From assembly GCA_027587225.1 (NCBI GenBank), contig JAPDDQ010000025.1, forward strand, positions 1 to 64,000: 64,000 nt of DNA. Direction: 5' to 3'. This document shows, piece after piece, positions 60,674 to 64,000 of this stretch (its first letter is position 1; each line of letters starts with the position of its first letter). Under the pieces are notes generated by a model that was given only the letters and a program-made list of their open reading frames with translations, searched no databases and was not told the origin of the DNA. The translations under genes were made by a program, and so were the position numbers. Source of the DNA: Solirubrobacter taibaiensis (GTDB lineage Bacteria > Actinomycetota > Thermoleophilia > Solirubrobacterales > Solirubrobacteraceae).

Positions 60674-60683
60674 ATGGTATCCC
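60674..60683. promoter_or_regulatory. Overlapping divergent -10 elements for thiO and thiE
   Basis: The minus strand has TACCAT (60679-60674), placing its start of transcription at about 60667, just before the riboswitch. The plus strand has TATCCC (60678-60683), 8 nt before the thiE GTG. The two -10s share two bases, so the polymerases would compete. TATCCC departs from TANNNT at its last base, so the thiE side is weaker. Confidence 0.5.
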
Positions 60684-60690
60684 CTGGTGG

Positions 60691-61317
60691 GTGACCCCAC
60701 GCGAGCGTCTGTCCACCGCGCGCCTGTATCTCGTCTGCCCGGCGCGCTCCCGAGAGTGGATCGCCGCCGCGGTGCGCGGCGGCGTCGATCTCGTGCAGCT
60801 GCGCGACAAGTCTTTGGACGACGCCGGCCTGGTCGAAGCGGCGCGCGCCTTCGTCGGCCACGACGCGCTGTTCATCCTCAACGACCGGCCCGACCTGGTG
60901 GAGACGGTCCAAGCGGACGGCGTGCACGTCGGCCAGGACGACCAGACGCCGGCCGAGGCGCGCGCGCTGATCGGGCCGGACCGGATCCTGGGCCGCTCGA
61001 CGCACGAGCCCGCGCAGGCCGCCGCCGCGGACGCCGACCCGGACGTGGACTACGTCGCGGTGGGACCGGTGCACGCCACGCCGACCAAGCCGGGCCGCCC
61101 GGCCGCGGGCCTGCACTACGTCGCGCACGCCGCGAGCACGGTGGCCAAGCCGTGGTTCGCGATCGGCGGCCTGGACGCGAGCAACGTGCACGAGGTGGTC
61201 GAGCGCGGGGCGACGCGGATCGTCGTCGTGCGCGCGCTGACCGAGGCCGAAGACCCGGAGGTCGCCGCGCGGGAGCTGCGAGCCGCGCTGGAGGAGCCCG
61301 CACGTGCCGGACACTGA
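60691..61317 (+). CDS. thiE: Thiamine-phosphate synthase ThiE
   Basis: A 208-residue TIM-barrel enzyme joining thiazole phosphate and HMP pyrophosphate. VDLVQLRDKSLDDAGLVEAA (pyrophosphate/metal site), FILNDRPDLVE, GVHVGQDD, and YVAVGPVHATPTKPG plus IGGLDASN are the family motifs. GTG start with no leader, so unlike thiO it is outside the riboswitch. Overlaps the next gene by 14 nt. Confidence 0.95.
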   Translation: MTPRERLSTARLYLVCPARSREWIAAAVRGGVDLVQLRDKSLDDAGLVEAARAFVGHDALFILNDRPDLVETVQADGVHVGQDDQTPAEARALIGPDRILGRSTHEPAQAAAADADPDVDYVAVGPVHATPTKPGRPAAGLHYVAHAASTVAKPWFAIGGLDASNVHEVVERGATRIVVVRALTEAEDPEVAARELRAALEEPARAGH

Positions 61318-61900
61318 GCGGCCGCACGAGGACGAGCTGCCGGACGGCGCCGAGGCGGCGGCCGCGCCGTACGACGAGGCGGCTGGCCTCGCCGCGGCGC
61401 GCGAGCAGGCACGGCGCGACTTCGCCGCCGAGCAGAAGACCACGCGGCGCGACACCGCCGCCGAGCGCGCGGCCGCCAAAGAGGCCGGCATGCGGCGCGG
61501 GTACGCCCGCGGGCGCGCCCGGGATGAGGCGATCCGCGCACAGCTCACGCCGCTCGGGCCGGACGAGCGTCCGCTCGGGCTCGTGCTCGCCGTCGTGGTC
61601 GTGCTGCTCATCTGCGGCGCGAACGCGATCCTCGCCGCCACCGAGGAGCACTACCTCTACGCAGCTGTGTTCGCGATCGGCGGCCTGGCGCTCGCGGGCG
61701 GGCTATGGGCGCGGATCTACGCGGTCGTGGTGCTCGTGGAGGCGCTGCTCGCGCTCGCGATCGTCTTCGCCGCACTCTCGCTCCTGTTCGCCAGCACCGT
61801 CCTCGCGGCCGTGGCCGCGCTGGCCGTGATCGCGATCAGCGGCCCGGTGTTCTGGCTGCTCATCCGTGTCATGGCGCGCCTGCAGGTGCCCCAGCAGTGA
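61304..61900 (+). CDS. Membrane protein of unknown function with charged N-terminus
   Basis: A 198-residue product. Residues 1-85 are soluble, Ala/Arg/Glu-rich and probably helical (ARRDFAAEQKTTRRDTAAERAAAKEAG). Four helices follow: ~92-112, 118-137, 140-160 and 164-188. No catalytic motif. GTG start within the end of thiE; its stop overlaps the TauE/SafE GTG (GTGA), so the three genes look like one operon, possibly linking thiamine synthesis with uptake or export. Confidence 0.65.
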   Translation: MPDTERPHEDELPDGAEAAAAPYDEAAGLAAAREQARRDFAAEQKTTRRDTAAERAAAKEAGMRRGYARGRARDEAIRAQLTPLGPDERPLGLVLAVVVVLLICGANAILAATEEHYLYAAVFAIGGLALAGGLWARIYAVVVLVEALLALAIVFAALSLLFASTVLAAVAALAVIAISGPVFWLLIRVMARLQVPQQ

Positions 61901-62631
61901 CGCTCGCCGAGGCGATCGCGGTCGCCGCGGCCGGGTTCGCGGCGGGCGGGGTGAACACGATCGTCGGCTCCGGGTCGCTGATCACGTTCCCGACACTGCT
62001 GGCCGTCGGCTACCCGTCCGTGACCGCGAACGTCTCGAACACGATCGGGCTCGTGCCCGGGGGCATCTCCGGCGTGATCGGCTACCGGCGCGAGATGCGC
62101 GGCCAATGGCGGCGCGCGGGCATCCTCGCCTGCGGGACAGCGGCGGGCGCGCTGCTCGGCGGCATCCTGCTGCTGACGCTGCCGGAGTCCGTGTTCGACG
62201 CGGTCGTCCCGATCCTGATCCTGCTCGCCGCTGTGCTGATGGCGATCAAGAAGACGCCGTCGGCGAACGCCGACGCCGAGCACACGACGGCGGCGACGAC
62301 CGCCTCGTTCGCGACCGGCATCTACGGCGGCTACTTCGGCGCGGCCCAGGGGATCATCCTGATGTCGCTGCTGCGCTTCTGTCTGCCGGACGACCTGCAG
62401 CGGCTGAACGCGCTCAAGAACGTGCTCGCGGGCGTGGCGAACGCGGTCGCGGCGATCCTGTTCATCGCGGTCGCGGACGTGGCCTGGGAGGCGGTCGGCC
62501 TCATCGCCGTCGGCTCGGTGATCGGCGCGCAGGTGGCGGCGAAGTACGGCCGCCGCGTGCCCTCGGAAGTGCTGCGCTGGGTCGTCGTCGCGGTCGCCAC
62601 GATCGTTGCCGTGGTGTTGTTTGCGACCTAA
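61897..62631 (+). CDS. TauE/SafE-family sulfite/anion exporter-like membrane protein
   Basis: A 244-residue product with about eight helices. GGVNTIVGSGSLITFPTLLAVGYPSVTANVSNTIGL and the symmetric second half (FATGIYGGYFGAAQGIILMSLL, LNALKNVLAGVANAVA) are the two inverted TauE/SafE repeats. It may transport organosulfur or sulfur anions; placement after thiE is suggestive only. Start GTG 61897 overlaps the previous stop. Confidence 0.88.
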   Translation: MTLAEAIAVAAAGFAAGGVNTIVGSGSLITFPTLLAVGYPSVTANVSNTIGLVPGGISGVIGYRREMRGQWRRAGILACGTAAGALLGGILLLTLPESVFDAVVPILILLAAVLMAIKKTPSANADAEHTTAATTASFATGIYGGYFGAAQGIILMSLLRFCLPDDLQRLNALKNVLAGVANAVAAILFIAVADVAWEAVGLIAVGSVIGAQVAAKYGRRVPSEVLRWVVVAVATIVAVVLFAT

Positions 62632-62635
62632 GCGC

Positions 62636-62641
62636 TAACGT
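62636..62641 (+). promoter_or_regulatory. -10 hexamer TAACGT for lpd
   Basis: TAACGT lies 13 nt before the ATG at 62654, giving a leader of only about 6 nt. Confidence 0.4.
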
Positions 62642-62653
62642 GCCCGCCCACTT

Positions 62654-64000
62654 ATGCCTGAGCAATATGACTGCATCGTCATCGGCTCCGGGCCGGGTGG
62701 GTATGTCGCCGCGATCCGTGCCGCCCAGCTCGGGATGAAGACCGCCGTGGTGGAGAAGGACAAGGTCGGCGGGCGCTGCCTGAACTACGCCTGCATTCCG
62801 GCCAAGGCCGTCCTGCGCGTCGCGGACATCCTCTCCGAGATCGACGAAGCCGACGAGTTCGGCATCGACGTTCCGAGCCGCGAAGTCGACTTCTCCAAGG
62901 TCTCCGCGCGTCGGGAGAAGGTCGTCAAGACCCTCACCGGCGGCGTGGCCGGCCTCATGAAGAAGAACAAGATCGACGTCATCGAGGGCGAGGCATCGCT
63001 CTCCGACGGCGGCGTGAAGGTGGGCGACGACGTCTACCAGGCGTCGAAGGCGATCATCCTCGCCACCGGCTCCGTCCCGAAGCCCGTCCCCGGTACGACC
63101 TTCGGCGGCCGCGTGATCGGCACCGAGGAAGCGTGGGCCCTGCCCGAGCTGCCGAAGAAGATCGCCGTGCTCGGCGCCGGCGCTTCCGGTTCCGAGATCG
63201 CCTCCGCCTATGGACGCCTCGGCACCGAGGTCCTGCTGTTCGAGATGCTCGACCGCGTGCTCCCGACCGAGGACGCCGACATCTCCAAGGTCGCCGGCCG
63301 CACGCTCGCCAAGCAGAACATCAAGATCAACCTCGGCGTGCCGGTAGAGAACGTCGAGTCCCACGACGACAAGGTCACGTTCTCCTACGGCGACAAGACC
63401 GACGAGGCGGACTACCTGATCATCGCGGCCGGCCGCGGCCCGGACGTCGAGGCGCTCGGCCTGGACAAGGCGGGCGTCAAGCTCACCGACCGCGGCCTGA
63501 TCGAGGTCGACGGCGCGCTGCGCACGTCGGTCGAGAAGGTCTACGCCATCGGCGACCTCGTCCCCGGCCCCGCGCTCGCGCACAAGGCCAGCGACGAAGG
63601 CGTCATCGCCGTCGAGGACGCGGCCGGCATGAAGACGCACCCGATCGAGTACGTCGACATCCCGCGCGCGACGTTCTGCACGCCGAACGTCGCCAGCTTC
63701 GGCCTCACCGAGCAGCAGGCGCGCGACGCCGGCATGGACGTCGTGGTCGGCAAGATCCAGTACGGCGCCGTCGGCGCCGGCACGGTCTACGGCGACCGCG
63801 GTGGCGTCATCAAGATCATCGGCGACAAGAAGTACGGCGAGCTGGTCGGCGGCCACATCGTGGGCGCCAAGGCCACCGAGCTGATCCAAGAGCTGGTCAA
63901 CGCCAAGGCGCTCGAAGGCGGCTATGCCGAGGTGGCGCGCATCGTCCACGGCCATCCGACCCTGTCGGAAGGTGTGATGGAGGCTGCGCGTGCCGCAGAC
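62654..64000 (+). CDS. lpd: Dihydrolipoyl dehydrogenase (C-terminus cut by window end)
   Basis: 449 residues visible, lacking only the last few. FAD-binding CIVIGSGPGGYVAAIRAAQLG, the redox disulfide in GGRCLNYACIPAKAV (C-x4-C), NAD-binding VLGAGASGSEIASAYGRLG, FAD AIGDLVPGPALAHKASDEG, and the catalytic His in VHGHPTLSEGVMEAA. It is the E3 subunit of 2-oxoacid dehydrogenase complexes and the glycine cleavage system; which complex it serves is not shown here. Confidence 0.96.
   Translation, partial: MPEQYDCIVIGSGPGGYVAAIRAAQLGMKTAVVEKDKVGGRCLNYACIPAKAVLRVADILSEIDEADEFGIDVPSREVDFSKVSARREKVVKTLTGGVAGLMKKNKIDVIEGEASLSDGGVKVGDDVYQASKAIILATGSVPKPVPGTTFGGRVIGTEEAWALPELPKKIAVLGAGASGSEIASAYGRLGTEVLLFEMLDRVLPTEDADISKVAGRTLAKQNIKINLGVPVENVESHDDKVTFSYGDKTDEADYLIIAAGRGPDVEALGLDKAGVKLTDRGLIEVDGALRTSVEKVYAIGDLVPGPALAHKASDEGVIAVEDAAGMKTHPIEYVDIPRATFCTPNVASFGLTEQQARDAGMDVVVGKIQYGAVGAGTVYGDRGGVIKIIGDKKYGELVGGHIVGAKATELIQELVNAKALEGGYAEVARIVHGHPTLSEGVMEAARAAD

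Overview
The window is very GC-rich, densely packed chromosomal DNA. I read it as an actinobacterium of the Thermoleophilia/Solirubrobacterales type. This is inferred from a dnaK-grpE-dnaJ-hspR operon, phosphatidylinositol-lipid genes (ino1 and a CDP-alcohol transferase), an FHA-HTH regulator, and many secreted CSLREA/choice-of-anchor-Q beta-helix proteins. There is no rRNA, tRNA, CRISPR array or intact transposon. Many operon-leading genes have a TANNNT -10 hexamer only 7-11 nt before the start codon, so leaderless mRNAs appear common. GTG and TTG starts are frequent.

Layout. 1-3.4 kb: a leftward operon for an OmpR-type regulator, its histidine kinase and three low-complexity envelope proteins; the last runs off the window edge through a perfect 12 x 15 bp tandem repeat. 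3.4-6.4 kb: an FHA-HTH regulator, a small decarboxylase-like fragment, and a divergent MarR/MFS efflux pair with a shared palindromic operator region. 6.4-9.9 kb: a leftward ABC-2 exporter plus DesK/LuxR two-component operon. 10-14.8 kb: the Hsp70 operon and an endonuclease III-like gene. 15-19.9 kb: a CAP-domain protein, a polytopic membrane protein, and a PAP2 enzyme, phosphatidylinositol(-phosphate) synthase and inositol-3-phosphate synthase in a row. 19.9-24.7 kb: a secreted metzincin, an FMN 2-hydroxyacid oxidase, and an EmrB/QacA exporter with a divergent TetR. 24.7-30.8 kb: a GT4-like/PHP fusion, a UDG-like FeS protein with a changed active-site motif, a cupin, a quinone oxidoreductase, a lipase-like hydrolase and small secreted proteins. 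30.9-36.2 kb: a 1765-residue secreted ThuA/sugar-dehydrogenase/PKD/CBM6 protein. 36.3-43 kb: housekeeping genes (RNA methyltransferase, MetAP, aldo-keto reductase, OTC, EEP nuclease) and a frameshifted MFS gene.

43.1-57.5 kb is the most distinctive part. Six paralogous secreted beta-helix proteins lie head to tail in about three transcription units. Each ends in the same ~170-residue basic, FecR-like domain with two invariant cysteines after a Thr-Pro linker. This looks like a locally amplified family of surface or secreted proteins sharing an undescribed C-terminal retention or assembly module.

57.5-64 kb: an AbiEi/DUF559-type protein, the thiO-thiS-thiG operon under a TPP riboswitch with divergent thiE, two membrane proteins, and lpd (truncated by the window end).
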